Source: Alkalihalobacillus sp. TS-13 | GTDB lineage: Bacteria > Bacillota > Bacilli > Bacillales > Fictibacillaceae | Reading direction: 5' to 3' | DNA length: 64,000 nucleotides | Assembly (NCBI RefSeq): GCF_019720915.1 | Contig: NZ_JAHKSI010000001.1 | Span: forward strand, 1,860,001-1,924,000 | In this document: positions 53,601 through 61,526 of the stretch, in pieces | How the letters are laid out: every line of letters begins with the position of its first letter | How positions within the stretch are numbered: the first letter of the stretch is position 1 | Position numbers and translations under genes: made by a program | The notes under the pieces: model-generated | Told to the model about the DNA's origin: nothing | Databases searched by the model: none | What the model saw: only the letters and a program-made list of their open reading frames with translations

Positions 53601-53654
53601 AATCATTCCCACTATTAGAAAAAGTGATAGTAACCGTAACAACTTTCTTTCCAT
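50622..53654 (-). CDS. Secreted CBM - beta-propeller - Ig-like - FIMAH-like multidomain protein
   Basis: A 1010-residue exported protein. The signal peptide MERKLLRLLSLFLIVGMILS ends near PISA-ES. Residues about 30-185 resemble a carbohydrate-binding beta-sandwich (LLVENGDFEDSP, QSLAIDNSG, YYDHITLIE). A long propeller with repeated 'xGxDGxVYxG' blades follows to about residue 800, e.g. TVGSDGNVYFAGTYNGILY. A Big_2-type Ig-like domain follows (TLTQGEETSVDLEVILANG), then a helical C-terminal domain like FIMAH (LADLKDDGLVDHSLYKQLVN, EHHYQNENKEQAFKFLEDF). The ATG at 53652-53654 has GGAGG 9 nt upstream. It is paralogous to the next upstream gene. Catalytic residues are not evident; glycan capture or lyase activity are both open. 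Confidence 0.75.
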   Translation of the reverse strand: MERKLLRLLSLFLIVGMILSTFQPISAESASTEEELLVENGDFEDSPASESDIPSWVFWSGGYSEGAAISDEIVYEGDQSLAIDNSGVIGLFSQEIEVTEGNNYRLSAQLYVEELQGNPGIWLRWYNEAGNNIENNAKYFEAVSFDEWQEVVVEAVAPPNATGLKVFIYQSSTSMMKGYYDHITLIERTSNQLELPFEYGDPINQGPAALASKTQGAAIGNGEVYYATNGSPAKFYAADSETGELIYSEELPGSDVVWGMTVGSDGNVYFAGTYNGILYRYVVNEQRMEQVGKNPSDNWIWQLDATEDGKIYGATYPNAKVFEYDIETDTFTDLGSFHEEQNYARGLGVTEDHLYVGIGTTAYLIQMDRETGERMEIELPITGDNMSVSNVWEYQDTLFVAYGTSLLIMNVTTGEVIKQISWEDQYAFDGLISSPSPYDENLIYFVTKNARELWTYNLETQELSPVGADLPQLPASPAKAIGWTKTEDGTDVLAILHHQIEYTVYNPETNEVEVSYPEVDMQGLSIQSLEIGPDNDVYLSGYQGSIGVYDTSKEEYILHERDPHQIEGMGFLNGDVYMGAYGGARIYRYDPESPYHFKDGGEGDNPEMVYDIPDGQSRPFTFTSGDDKLFIGTISDYGLLGGSLTIYDAEQDEWKSIRNIIENQSIIGLAYQDGMVYGGSTISGGLGIEPIADRSKMFAYNVSTEEYEVFDLEVDGLETPEMIGELSIGPDNNLWGVAWGYNEEGTANSVIFAMNPSTKEIIKSIELYSGVHRGSQWRPFFIRWDDQGMLYTTAGRKLTVIDPETMASKQLIGSTVNLMDLDEEGNIYYASGADLYKMPVALKEAKLSVGDTTLTQGEETSVDLEVILANGNTADLNGATIEWSNTSPEVADIEDDRLVAKNGGTTEIQATVSYNGETISTGTIEVNVVVTIDSLSKLLADLKDDGLVDHSLYKQLVNHLNQAEHHYQNENKEQAFKFLEDFQKHLENSNVEDDIKEILEASVIAIKETW

Positions 53655-53674
53655 GTATGCTTTCCTCCTTTTTT

Positions 53675-53692
53675 GTGAAGTATCCACTTCAC
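53675..53692. promoter_or_regulatory. Hairpin/palindrome just upstream of the ribosome site of the first propeller gene
   Basis: Perfect GTGAAGT-ATCC-ACTTCAC, with AAAAAAGGAGG following on the minus strand. It may be a 5' mRNA hairpin or a repressor operator. The surrounding 333-bp gap (53655-53987) contains no gene; it also has a short inverted repeat TATCTT-N3-AAGATA and no convincing terminator for the second propeller gene. Confidence 0.35.
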
Positions 53693-53987
53693 CTATCATT
53701 GAGATTTTAATAGATTCTTTTGCCTTACTTTTTCAAGCGTTTCTTAAAATCGGCAAATCCCCATAATTGCCGGGCCAACTAATTATTTTTGGAGTTTCAC
53801 CAATACCGAAAAAATCCATGGATAATTAATCGATCTTCTCACTTACTGAAAAGAAAACCAGTAAAAAAGCAAAGGAGTTCCTATACGAAATTTTACGTAC
53901 TTCTACACCGCAATTTCTATTACTTTCAAATAACTATATCTTCTAAAGATACCTCCTGTGTTCAAGCGGGGTTCATAGTACACTTTT

Positions 53988-56225
53988 TTAATGTTTAATA
54001 AAACTAAGCGTCTTTTTGACTTCTTCCTTTACTGCGAAATCGATATCCGACTCTTTCGCCATTTCTAAATGTTTCAAGGCATCCTGGATATGCTTGTCTG
54101 CTTGTTCTAAGTTGCCTTTATCACGATGATGGCCTGCCTGCATAACATCATTTATTAACGTCTGACTTAAGGAGTGGGAAATCTGCTCCTCTTCGGTATA
54201 CTTGGTGATCAGTTCATAGGCATCTTCTGTCGTATAGTCAGTAACTTCAATTTTCATCAAATTCGCTTTAGCAGCATAATAGATATTTCCGTCATCTCCG
54301 AGGGTCATCAGCTCGGTTACAGTTGTTTCCAGTGTTTCATGCGTCAATGATTCCGGATCGACCACAGTTACTTTTCCTGCCAGAGTAGTATACATTAGCC
54401 CGTCATCACTCCAGCGAATTTGGATAGGACGCCACATACCTCTGTTTGCGACTTCCGGATAAATGTTTTTACTTTTGACGATTTCTAATGTGTCCGGATC
54501 GATTGCGAAAATAGTTCCATCCGCAGCAGACCATAACAATCCATCAGGTCCCAGGCTCATGCCACTAATCATTTTGGGTTGGGTAGTTACCCCAGGGATA
54601 TTAGGAACGAATTCTTCAATCTTCTCTCCATTATCGATATCCCAGACAAAAATCTTTGCGTCTGTTTCTGTCGGCTCAATCCCAAGTCCTCCCGCAACAG
54701 TGGTGGATCCGTAAAGCAAGCCATCTTTTACTGCCAGTCCGGCGATCGATTGATTTTGAACCACATTCTCGTAAATTTCAGTCTCTTCCACCGAAAAAGG
54801 ATCAAGAATTGTTAAAGATCCTCCTAAATGTCCATAATCAGGGATGGTGCCGATAAACAACTTCCCATTGGAAGGCGTCATTACGAATGGACGGTCCTGG
54901 TCGGGTATTTGATAAATTTTCTTCGTGGAAATGGTATCTGCAGCAGTATCTAGCTCGAAAATGTTTGCTCCGGGATAAACGCCGAAATACATCTTGTCAC
55001 CTATGGAAGCCATTCCTTCCGCTTGGCCTAAGGAAAATGCTTCAGATTCCTTTGTTTCTGGATTAAATACAGCAGCTTTACCACCAGGGTAGCCGCTCAT
55101 GTACATATTGCCATCCGGTCCTTTTTCAAGTGTTTGAAGCGGGATAGGATTTCCTACAATCGGATATTGATATGTCTTCACTTTTTTCGTTTCCAAATTC
55201 ATGAAGGTTACCCCACCGCCGAACTGGACAGTAACCAGCGACATCCCCGGAAGTTCCGGATCGTCCGGTACTTCCACCCAGGAAGTATTACGGAGGAATG
55301 TTCCGAACGTGACACCAGTATCTGTAGCCTCTAGAGTATCAAGGTCCACTTCTTGAAGTCTGCTGCCCTGTAAAAAGTAGACACTGTCGCTGCCCGGTAA
55401 TCCTTTTACCAATCGCAGCCCTTTATTGTTTAAGTAGTAAGTATCGTTCCATTCCCCAGCTTCGGTATCATAGAATATGAGAGCGTTGTCTCCTCCGCCG
55501 ATTCCAGTAACAATATACTTACCTGCAGCATCCATCTGCCAGATACTGCTGCCATGGGTGATATTTTCAGGGATATCGATTCTTTCATACTCACCCGTTT
55601 CCACATCGAGCTTAACGACATGATTGTCTACACCGACACCAAGATACAAATAGCCGTCATGATAAGCTGTAGATCGCGTATAACTTTGACCAGGTGCAAC
55701 ACTTCCATAGTCTGTCATCTCACCGGTGTTTGGATCATAGCGTCCAGCTTTTGCATTTGGGTATGACCCGAAGTAAACTCGTCCTTCTTCATCATAGGAT
55801 AATCCGTAGACGACACTTTCACCAATGCCACCAAGATTTGTAAGTTCCTTAGTTTCAGGGGAATATTCGTAAAGTTTGCCATTCCCGCCGATATACACAT
55901 TTCCATCCGGCACGGTGATATGGCTCCAGGAACTACTCGAGCCTTCCAGGGGATAAGTCCTTATCACCTCTTGATTCATCAAATCGACCACCTGGAATAT
56001 AGCCGGTTCTCCTGATGCTGTCGTATACATGACATCTCTTCCATCCTCTTCTCCATATGTGGAGTCGTAAATGGCTACACTTTCAATATGTGAGCCTAGG
56101 TCTTCGGGTTCACTGAATTTCTTTCCTACTTCGGCTGAAACGCTTTGATCAGTAGTGAAAAAAGAACTAAGTACCAACAAAAACACAATTGCTGAAATGG
56201 TGGAAGCTTTAAAGAAGTATTTCAT
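53988..56225 (-). CDS. Secreted beta-propeller - FIMAH-like protein
   Basis: A 745-residue exported protein, paralogue of the product of 50622-53654 without the N-terminal carbohydrate-binding and the Ig-like domains. The signal peptide MKYFFKASTISAIVFLLVLS ends near SVSA-EV. The propeller shows the same blade wording as its neighbour: YGHLGGSLTILD versus YGLLGGSLTIYD, and GGLGIEP in both, plus NQSIAGLAVKDGLLYGSTTV. The C-terminus is a helical FIMAH-like domain (EEQISHSLSQTLINDVMQAG, HLEMAKES). The ATG at 56223-56225 follows GGGAGAG. It stands directly below nagA, with two 20-bp-spaced direct repeats in the gap. Molecular function unknown. Confidence 0.75.
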   Translation of the reverse strand: MKYFFKASTISAIVFLLVLSSFFTTDQSVSAEVGKKFSEPEDLGSHIESVAIYDSTYGEEDGRDVMYTTASGEPAIFQVVDLMNQEVIRTYPLEGSSSSWSHITVPDGNVYIGGNGKLYEYSPETKELTNLGGIGESVVYGLSYDEEGRVYFGSYPNAKAGRYDPNTGEMTDYGSVAPGQSYTRSTAYHDGYLYLGVGVDNHVVKLDVETGEYERIDIPENITHGSSIWQMDAAGKYIVTGIGGGDNALIFYDTEAGEWNDTYYLNNKGLRLVKGLPGSDSVYFLQGSRLQEVDLDTLEATDTGVTFGTFLRNTSWVEVPDDPELPGMSLVTVQFGGGVTFMNLETKKVKTYQYPIVGNPIPLQTLEKGPDGNMYMSGYPGGKAAVFNPETKESEAFSLGQAEGMASIGDKMYFGVYPGANIFELDTAADTISTKKIYQIPDQDRPFVMTPSNGKLFIGTIPDYGHLGGSLTILDPFSVEETEIYENVVQNQSIAGLAVKDGLLYGSTTVAGGLGIEPTETDAKIFVWDIDNGEKIEEFVPNIPGVTTQPKMISGMSLGPDGLLWSAADGTIFAIDPDTLEIVKSKNIYPEVANRGMWRPIQIRWSDDGLMYTTLAGKVTVVDPESLTHETLETTVTELMTLGDDGNIYYAAKANLMKIEVTDYTTEDAYELITKYTEEEQISHSLSQTLINDVMQAGHHRDKGNLEQADKHIQDALKHLEMAKESDIDFAVKEEVKKTLSFIKH

Positions 56226-56413
56226 GTAATACTCTCCCTTCTTTTTTGAATCTGCCTTACAGCAAGCCTGCCGCTCTACATCGTACTCGATACCTCCCCC
56301 TGGCATCTTTTTCAAGAATACTTCACCTCTGCTACCTTTCTTGGAACTTTACAGCTTGCTGTACGTTTCGCCTCTTCTAGACAAGCTTCCTTCCACCTCA
56401 GATTAATAGTCTC

Positions 56414-56443
56414 TTAAAAGACAAAATACTCCTTTAAAAGACA
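56414..56443. promoter_or_regulatory. Tandem direct repeats upstream of the propeller gene
   Basis: TTAAAAGACA occurs twice at 56414-56423 and 56434-56443, exactly 20 bp apart, with partly similar flanks. Two helical turns of spacing suggests binding of a dimer or two regulators on one face. It lies in the 227-bp gap between nagA and the propeller gene. Confidence 0.4.
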
Positions 56444-56452
56444 ATTGATAGG

Positions 56453-57607
56453 TCATTCAACCTGATGACAATTGCCTAATTCACCCGCAATGATAGTCTC
56501 TAAGACTTGCAAATCGGAACCCAGGATAACAATATCCGCAATACAGCCTGGTTCTATTTTTCCGATTTTTTCATTTGTCCCTGCTGCCTTGGCAGGAATT
56601 TCGGTAGCCATAAAGATTGCTGCTTCAAGCGGAATGTTACAGTGTTCGACCATATATTTGACTCCTTCATTCAACGTAATCGCGCTGCCAGCAAGACTGC
56701 CGTTTTTCAGCCTCACTTCATTTCCTTTTCTCACCAACTCCTTACCACGCAGAGTATACTCTCCATCCGTCAGTTGGTTGTAGCCTGTACAATCTGAAAT
56801 GATGGCGATTCCTTCCATGCCTTTTACTTTATAAAGAAGCTCGATCATCTTGTGATTCACATGCACCCCATCCGCGATCAATTCACAAATAAAGTTCTCT
56901 ATATAGAGTGCTGCGGCTGCTGTCCCTGGCGACCGATGGTGTATTGGACTCATCGCATTGAACGTGTGGGTCAGCTGACTTAACCCAGATATTGCAGCTT
57001 CTTCTATTTCCTCTAAGGTAGCATTCGTGTGACCGGCTGAAATCTGAATATCTAGATTTCTGAGATATTTTAAAATCTTTTGATCTTCTAATTCCTCAGG
57101 GGCAAGTGTTATTTTTGAAATGATATCTGCATAAGGATCGATTACTTCTTTTACATCCCGCCATGTCAGTTTTCTGATTAATTTCTTCGGCTGGGCACCA
57201 TTGTATTTTGAGCTTATCCAAGGCCCTTCCAAATGTACACCGAGTATTCTTGCTCCATAAGTACCTGCGGCCATATGCTTTTCCGCCTTATCAAGAAACC
57301 GGTTCACATCAGATAAAACAGCAGTCCGGGAGGTGGCTAAACAGGCGGTAACCCCATACTTAACCAGCTGGCGGGCCACAATTTCGAAGACCTTATCCTC
57401 TTCATCCATGAAGTCACCTCCATCGACACCGTGTATATGTGTATCAATAAAACCTGGGCAAATATAGCCCTTTTCCACAACCTTTACAGGGGCATCTACA
57501 TCGCGCTTCTTTTCTCCTATGTAAGCAATCAAGCCGTCTGTAATTTCTATGAACTGATTATGGAGGACTCTTCCTCCAGTAATAATACTTCCTTGCAAAT
57601 AATACAT
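56453..57607 (-). CDS. nagA: N-acetylglucosamine-6-phosphate deacetylase
   Basis: A 384-residue cytoplasmic metal hydrolase converting GlcNAc-6-phosphate to GlcN-6-phosphate and acetate. The metal site is CPGFIDTHIHGVDGGD, with the Glu of GVHLEGPWISSKYNGAQ, and QISAGHTNATLEEI and THTFNAMSPIHHR supply the catalytic-region His residues. CELIADGVHVNHKMI and the Asp in AIISDCTGY complete it. The full family length is present. GAGGGTGAGG lies before the ATG. No nagB gene is next to it. With GH20 and the ROK kinase or the PTS, it would process GlcNAc from N-glycans or chitin. Confidence 0.92.
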   Translation of the reverse strand: MYYLQGSIITGGRVLHNQFIEITDGLIAYIGEKKRDVDAPVKVVEKGYICPGFIDTHIHGVDGGDFMDEEDKVFEIVARQLVKYGVTACLATSRTAVLSDVNRFLDKAEKHMAAGTYGARILGVHLEGPWISSKYNGAQPKKLIRKLTWRDVKEVIDPYADIISKITLAPEELEDQKILKYLRNLDIQISAGHTNATLEEIEEAAISGLSQLTHTFNAMSPIHHRSPGTAAAALYIENFICELIADGVHVNHKMIELLYKVKGMEGIAIISDCTGYNQLTDGEYTLRGKELVRKGNEVRLKNGSLAGSAITLNEGVKYMVEHCNIPLEAAIFMATEIPAKAAGTNEKIGKIEPGCIADIVILGSDLQVLETIIAGELGNCHQVE

Positions 57608-57661
57608 TCCTCACCCTCTTTTCCATGCCTTAACTATGGATAGATTTCTTCAGACAAACAA

Positions 57662-57681
57662 GGACACCATTTCAGGTGTCC
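57662..57681 (-). terminator. Hairpin after the Gfo/Idh gene at 57690
   Basis: GGACACC (57662-57668) pairs perfectly with GGTGTCC (57675-57681) over a 6-nt loop. On the minus strand TTGTTTGT follows, a poor but usable U tract. It separates the 64-57.7 kb sugar cluster from nagA. Confidence 0.5.
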
Positions 57682-57689
57682 ATCATCTT

Positions 57690-58664
57690 TTATAGTTTTA
57701 TCGTCTTTCCAGCTTTACTGGATTTGTACGCAGCCAAAGCGACTTCCAAAGCTTTCAGTCCATCATAGCCTGTTATTGATGGCTTACGCTTCTCCTTAAC
57801 ACAGTCGACAAAATCACGGATCAATCCTAAATCCATGTCGTTGCAAAAAAAGACATGCTCTAATGACTTCTCTCCACTGGAAAACATCCTGAAATGTTCC
57901 TTGAAAGCATCCACAGTTACTGTCTGCTTCGTTCCGATCACCTCGATAGTCACGTCTCCCCATGTTGGATAATCAGAAAACCTTGACCAGCTTGCATCAT
58001 GGGAAGCGATCACACCGTCTTCGAACTCCAATGTCAAAATACCAGCGTCATCGATTTCGATATCGTGAAAATAAGAATCTACAATCGCATGGACGGAGGA
58101 AATCTCCTTATCGCTATACCACCGCATGATGTCGACCATGTGGACGGTATGGTCAAGCACAGCTCCTCCCCCTGATCGCGCTTGATCGATGAACCAGCCA
58201 CCTGGATTCTGTCCCCGATTAGTCGTCCGGAATGCAACAATCTCGCCAAGTTCATGCTTATCGATCATTTGTTTAACTTGTTGGATTGGCAAGCTGAACC
58301 TGACAGGAAATGCTATTTGCAAAATGACACCATTTTCTTCACATGCCTCAATCATTTCTTTTGCATCTTCCACTGTCGTTGCAATCGGCTTTTCACATAA
58401 GATATGCTTTTTAGCTTTTGCTGCATTCATCACCATTTCTTTATGACGGATATTTTCGCTGCAGATAATGACAGCATCCATCTCTTCATTTAAAAAGGCT
58501 GCTTGATCTGAAAAAAATTCAGCAGCATATTTTTTAGCCACTTCTGTACCACGGTCTTTATCTTCATCGAAGATGCCGACGATTTCTACATCAGACAATT
58601 TCTTTAAGCCATTTGCATAGCTATAGGCATGCATATGAGCAAAACTCATCATACCAATTTTCAT
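57690..58664 (-). CDS. Gfo/Idh/MocA family NAD(P)-dependent oxidoreductase
   Basis: A 324-residue dehydrogenase with a slightly unusual Rossmann start (MKIGMMSFAHMHAYSYANGL) and the EKP motif in HILCEKPIATTVEDAKEMI. The C-terminal pocket motif is GGGAVLDHTVHMVDIMRWY. A nearly identical stretch survives in the pseudogene at 8345-8595. Its start overlaps the preceding gene by ATGA, so translation is coupled to the stand-alone C-terminal-like protein. It probably oxidises a sugar or polyol; the substrate is not known. Confidence 0.88.
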   Translation of the reverse strand: MKIGMMSFAHMHAYSYANGLKKLSDVEIVGIFDEDKDRGTEVAKKYAAEFFSDQAAFLNEEMDAVIICSENIRHKEMVMNAAKAKKHILCEKPIATTVEDAKEMIEACEENGVILQIAFPVRFSLPIQQVKQMIDKHELGEIVAFRTTNRGQNPGGWFIDQARSGGGAVLDHTVHMVDIMRWYSDKEISSVHAIVDSYFHDIEIDDAGILTLEFEDGVIASHDASWSRFSDYPTWGDVTIEVIGTKQTVTVDAFKEHFRMFSSGEKSLEHVFFCNDMDLGLIRDFVDCVKEKRKPSITGYDGLKALEVALAAYKSSKAGKTIKL

Positions 58665-59374
58665 TTTCCACTACCCCCATTGACAAGCTCATTCCATTTA
58701 TTCAATTGTGCTGCTAGTTCGGAATTCATAGCATGAGAACTATGCAAAATTGCATCAACGGTATAGGTAAGCGGAAGTGAAGTATGATGTTTCGGAATGA
58801 CAGGAGTCATCTCCTCGCTATCAAACTCAAGAATCTGGTGAATCCCACTCCATTCAAGCTCAATCCGCTCTTCACCATTAAAGGTATATTCCAGATGAGC
58901 CATCGTCCCCCCTCCGAAATTGACCGTAATGATCGTATGCTGGGGAGTAAGCTTGCCATTAGAGTGATTCGCGTGGACTGTTTCCGGCTGTCCCAATAAG
59001 TTCGATAACACATACAGATCTTCAGCAATGATGAACTCACTTTTATCAGGTGCAACTCGTCTTCGGAACCTGAGCACACCTTGGCCATTTCCTTCTATAA
59101 TTTCATACGCCCTCTGAAAAAACGGATAGACCTCAAGTTCAAAATAGACCATTAATCCCTCCATGTCCTGGTGGCCAGCAGGAAGGCTTCCATATGGAAA
59201 ATACATGTACTGGCAACTCAAATCCCTATCAAGTTTATGACCAACAGAAGCAACGACAACAGTCCCCTCCCGGACATTTTCAAGCATTTGCTGTTCAATG
59301 GAATCGACTCTTTTTACGTTTGACAACGTCGTACTAAATTCAATCTTTTCTAACCTGCCAAATACGATATTCAT
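58661..59374 (-). CDS. Stand-alone Gfo/Idh C-terminal-domain-like protein, function unknown
   Basis: A 237-residue soluble protein with no Rossmann dinucleotide motif. Parts resemble the C-terminal half of Gfo/Idh/MocA enzymes: GQGVLRFRRRVAP, EDLYVLSNLLGQPETVHANH and ITVNFGGGTMAHLEYTFNGE, followed by IELEWSGIHQILEFDSEE. These match the order barrel edge, 'DLxxxxxLxGxxxxVxA', 'xxFxxGxxAxxE', 'GxxGxxxFD'. AGGAGG stands before the ATG, and it overlaps the full-length oxidoreductase gene by 4 nt. It may be a partner subunit of that enzyme or a structural relative with its own role. The family assignment is my inference. Confidence 0.6.
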   Translation of the reverse strand: MNIVFGRLEKIEFSTTLSNVKRVDSIEQQMLENVREGTVVVASVGHKLDRDLSCQYMYFPYGSLPAGHQDMEGLMVYFELEVYPFFQRAYEIIEGNGQGVLRFRRRVAPDKSEFIIAEDLYVLSNLLGQPETVHANHSNGKLTPQHTIITVNFGGGTMAHLEYTFNGEERIELEWSGIHQILEFDSEEMTPVIPKHHTSLPLTYTVDAILHSSHAMNSELAAQLNKWNELVNGGSGK

Positions 59375-59388
59375 TACGCCTATACCTC

Positions 59389-60231
59389 CTATCTCAGTAA
59401 TTGCTTCAAACGGTTCACGGCTTCTTCGTTCGCTTCTTTAGCATCATCGAAACCTTCATACTCGATGGACAGCCAGCCCTTGTAGCCTACTTCTTTCAGA
59501 CCATTGACGATGTAGAAAAGGTCTACTTCACCGTCCCCAGGCACAGTACCAATCAGTTCTACTCCTTCTAATGACTTAAAGCCTTTAAGGGTTTCATCCG
59601 GCAGTTTTTCACGAAAGTCTTTGAAATGCACATTGATGATATCATTTTTCAATCGGTCGAAAGCGGAAGTTGGCTTTTCATGGACAAGCAGGAAGTTTCC
59701 AGTATCAAATGTCGATTTGACATATGAACTGTTCACATTTCGAATGATGTCTTCGACTTGTCGGCTTTTACCTGCAAGAAGCCCATGATTTTCAATCGCC
59801 AAATATACCTTTTCCTGCTCCGCAAGTTCTGCACATTCTTTCAGTCCTTCCACAATCCATGCCTGGCCCTCCTCATATGTCAAATCACCACGTAAATCAC
59901 CACAAAAAACTCGGACAATATTGCTACCGAGCTTCTTGGCGGTACGGATGCCATCCTTTACTTTTTCTGCTTCTTGAGCCCGGTCCGCAACAGCCTCTTT
60001 TATAAAATTATTGGTCACATCATAAGCAGAGACTTGTAGATTGTACTTATTCAATGCTTCTACTACTTCCTGCATTTCTTCTTCTTTGTTTTCTTTATTT
60101 TTCCAATAGATATCAAGCAGTTCAACACCATCTAAAGCGATTTGATCAGCATATTTTATAAAATCTATCACAGACCAATTTTCTTTTTTCAACGTTGAAG
60201 CCAAACTGTACATACTGACACTGATTTTCAT
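59389..60231 (-). CDS. Sugar phosphate isomerase/epimerase family protein (third copy)
   Basis: A 280-residue xylose-isomerase-like TIM barrel. Markers: MKISVSMYSLASTLKKENWS, YLAIENHGLLAGKS (Glu ligand), KSTFDTGNFLLVHEKP (Asp), INVHFKDFREKLP (His), GTVPGDGEVDLFYIV and GWLSIEYEGFDDA (Glu). It is less similar to the two copies at 7.4 and 10.3 kb than those are to each other. AGGAGG precedes the ATG. It stands 45 nt after the Gfo/Idh gene and 14 nt before the C-terminal-like gene, forming an oxidise-isomerise module. Confidence 0.85.
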   Translation of the reverse strand: MKISVSMYSLASTLKKENWSVIDFIKYADQIALDGVELLDIYWKNKENKEEEMQEVVEALNKYNLQVSAYDVTNNFIKEAVADRAQEAEKVKDGIRTAKKLGSNIVRVFCGDLRGDLTYEEGQAWIVEGLKECAELAEQEKVYLAIENHGLLAGKSRQVEDIIRNVNSSYVKSTFDTGNFLLVHEKPTSAFDRLKNDIINVHFKDFREKLPDETLKGFKSLEGVELIGTVPGDGEVDLFYIVNGLKEVGYKGWLSIEYEGFDDAKEANEEAVNRLKQLLR

Positions 60232-60276
60232 GGAAATCCTCCTGTCCTTATATGCTGCACGCCGAGCAATGTCTAT

Positions 60277-61335
60277 CTAGAGATAAACTTCTTTTTTGGT
60301 TTTTGCCGATTCGTACACAGCATTCAATATTTTCATCACTTCAACACCATCGGTTACTGGGGCGATGTTTTCTTCTCCTTCCAGACAGCAGCCGACAAAA
60401 TGGTCGACCTCGTTATGGAAAGCCTTTTCAAAATCGAACGTCAAACTATCAAGCTGGGGAGTAATATTCAAGATTGTATTATTCTTTTCCGTAACTAAAG
60501 CGAATTCCGGCTCGATCTCGGCTCCTCCCTTATCACCAAACAGCTTTACAGATACTTCATTTTTCCTCGCTTGAAGTGTAAAGCTTACATCTACAAATAA
60601 AGAAGCACCGTTTTCAAAACGGACCATCGCATTTGTTAAATCTTCTACATCATTCAAGGTCGGATCGTAATCAGCTGCTTTATAGAATGATAGATTTTCA
60701 ATATGGCTGCGGTTGCCAAGTTTATTGTACGTATTTCCACTGACAGAAACCGCACGAGGCTTGCCCATCATATACCAGCAAATGTCTATCATATGGACTC
60801 CTAAGTCGATCAAAGGGCCCCCGCCTGATTTAGAGATATCACTGAACCAGCCACCCGGATTGCCTAACCTGCGCAGACAGGATGTTTTGGCGTAATAAAT
60901 GTCGCCCAGAAGACCTTGGTCGATGAAGGTTTTTAACAGTTTCGCATTATCCCCATGTCTTCTTACAAACCCGACCTGAACTATTTTCCCTGTCCGTTCT
61001 TGAGCCTCCTTGACAGCCAAGGCCTGTTCTACCGTCATACTTAGCGGTTTTTCAACCAGAACATGTTTACCTGCTTCAAGAGCTGCAACAGCTATTTCTG
61101 CATGGGTATTATTCCACGTACAGATGCTGACTGCATCAATATCTTGATTCTCAAGTAGCTCCTTATAATCGGTATACAATCGGGTAACCTGATATTTCTC
61201 TCCTTTTTCTTTAAGGCGTACTTCATTCAAGTCGCAAAATGCCACGATTTCAACATTATCCTTGGCCTGGTATGGTTCAATATGATATTGGGATATGGAC
61301 CCAACTCCGATTACTCCTACCTTTAACATAAGCAC
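60277..61335 (-). CDS. Gfo/Idh/MocA family oxidoreductase, paralogue of the 6289 gene product
   Basis: A 352-residue NAD(P)-dependent dehydrogenase with VGVIGVGSISQYHIEPY, HVLVEKPLSMTVEQAL and GGGPLIDLGVHMIDICWYMM. It is collinear throughout with the 6289-7353 product (NTYNKLGNRS, DYDP, FENGASL, GDKGGAEIEP and TEKNNTILN in both). I give the GTG start at 61333-61335, which matches the paralogue's length and lies 6 nt after GGGAG; the ATG at 61327-61329 is the alternative. The two enzymes probably act on the same or very similar substrates. Confidence 0.88.
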   Translation of the reverse strand: MLMLKVGVIGVGSISQYHIEPYQAKDNVEIVAFCDLNEVRLKEKGEKYQVTRLYTDYKELLENQDIDAVSICTWNNTHAEIAVAALEAGKHVLVEKPLSMTVEQALAVKEAQERTGKIVQVGFVRRHGDNAKLLKTFIDQGLLGDIYYAKTSCLRRLGNPGGWFSDISKSGGGPLIDLGVHMIDICWYMMGKPRAVSVSGNTYNKLGNRSHIENLSFYKAADYDPTLNDVEDLTNAMVRFENGASLFVDVSFTLQARKNEVSVKLFGDKGGAEIEPEFALVTEKNNTILNITPQLDSLTFDFEKAFHNEVDHFVGCCLEGEENIAPVTDGVEVMKILNAVYESAKTKKEVYL

Positions 61336-61363
61336 ATATCTCTCCCTTCATGATCATGAAAAG

Positions 61364-61509
61364 TTATTTCTTTGTTATGAAAATCCGTAGATATCCTGCC
61401 CCATTAGCTACTGTGGTGATATTAACCCCTTCCATGGTTTTGAGATGAGGTGAATGGCGGATTTCTGCCATTGTTCCTAAGCCGGTTATCCCTGCGTTGA
61501 CTATCGCAT
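61364..61509 (-). pseudogene. N-terminal remnant of a Gfo/Idh-type oxidoreductase
   Basis: The minus strand reads VNAGITGLGTMAEIRHSPHL, then KTMEGVNITTVAN, matching the Rossmann start of this family ('GIIGLGxIAxxRHxPxLKxxEGVEIxAVAN'). After that it runs into unrelated codons and a TAA at 61364-61366. The ATG at 61507-61509 is out of frame by one missing base (CGATA for CGxATA). No downstream domain survives. It lies between the intact Gfo/Idh gene and the MDR dehydrogenase gene. Confidence 0.65.
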
Positions 61510-61526
61510 GTTATCCATTTCTCAAA

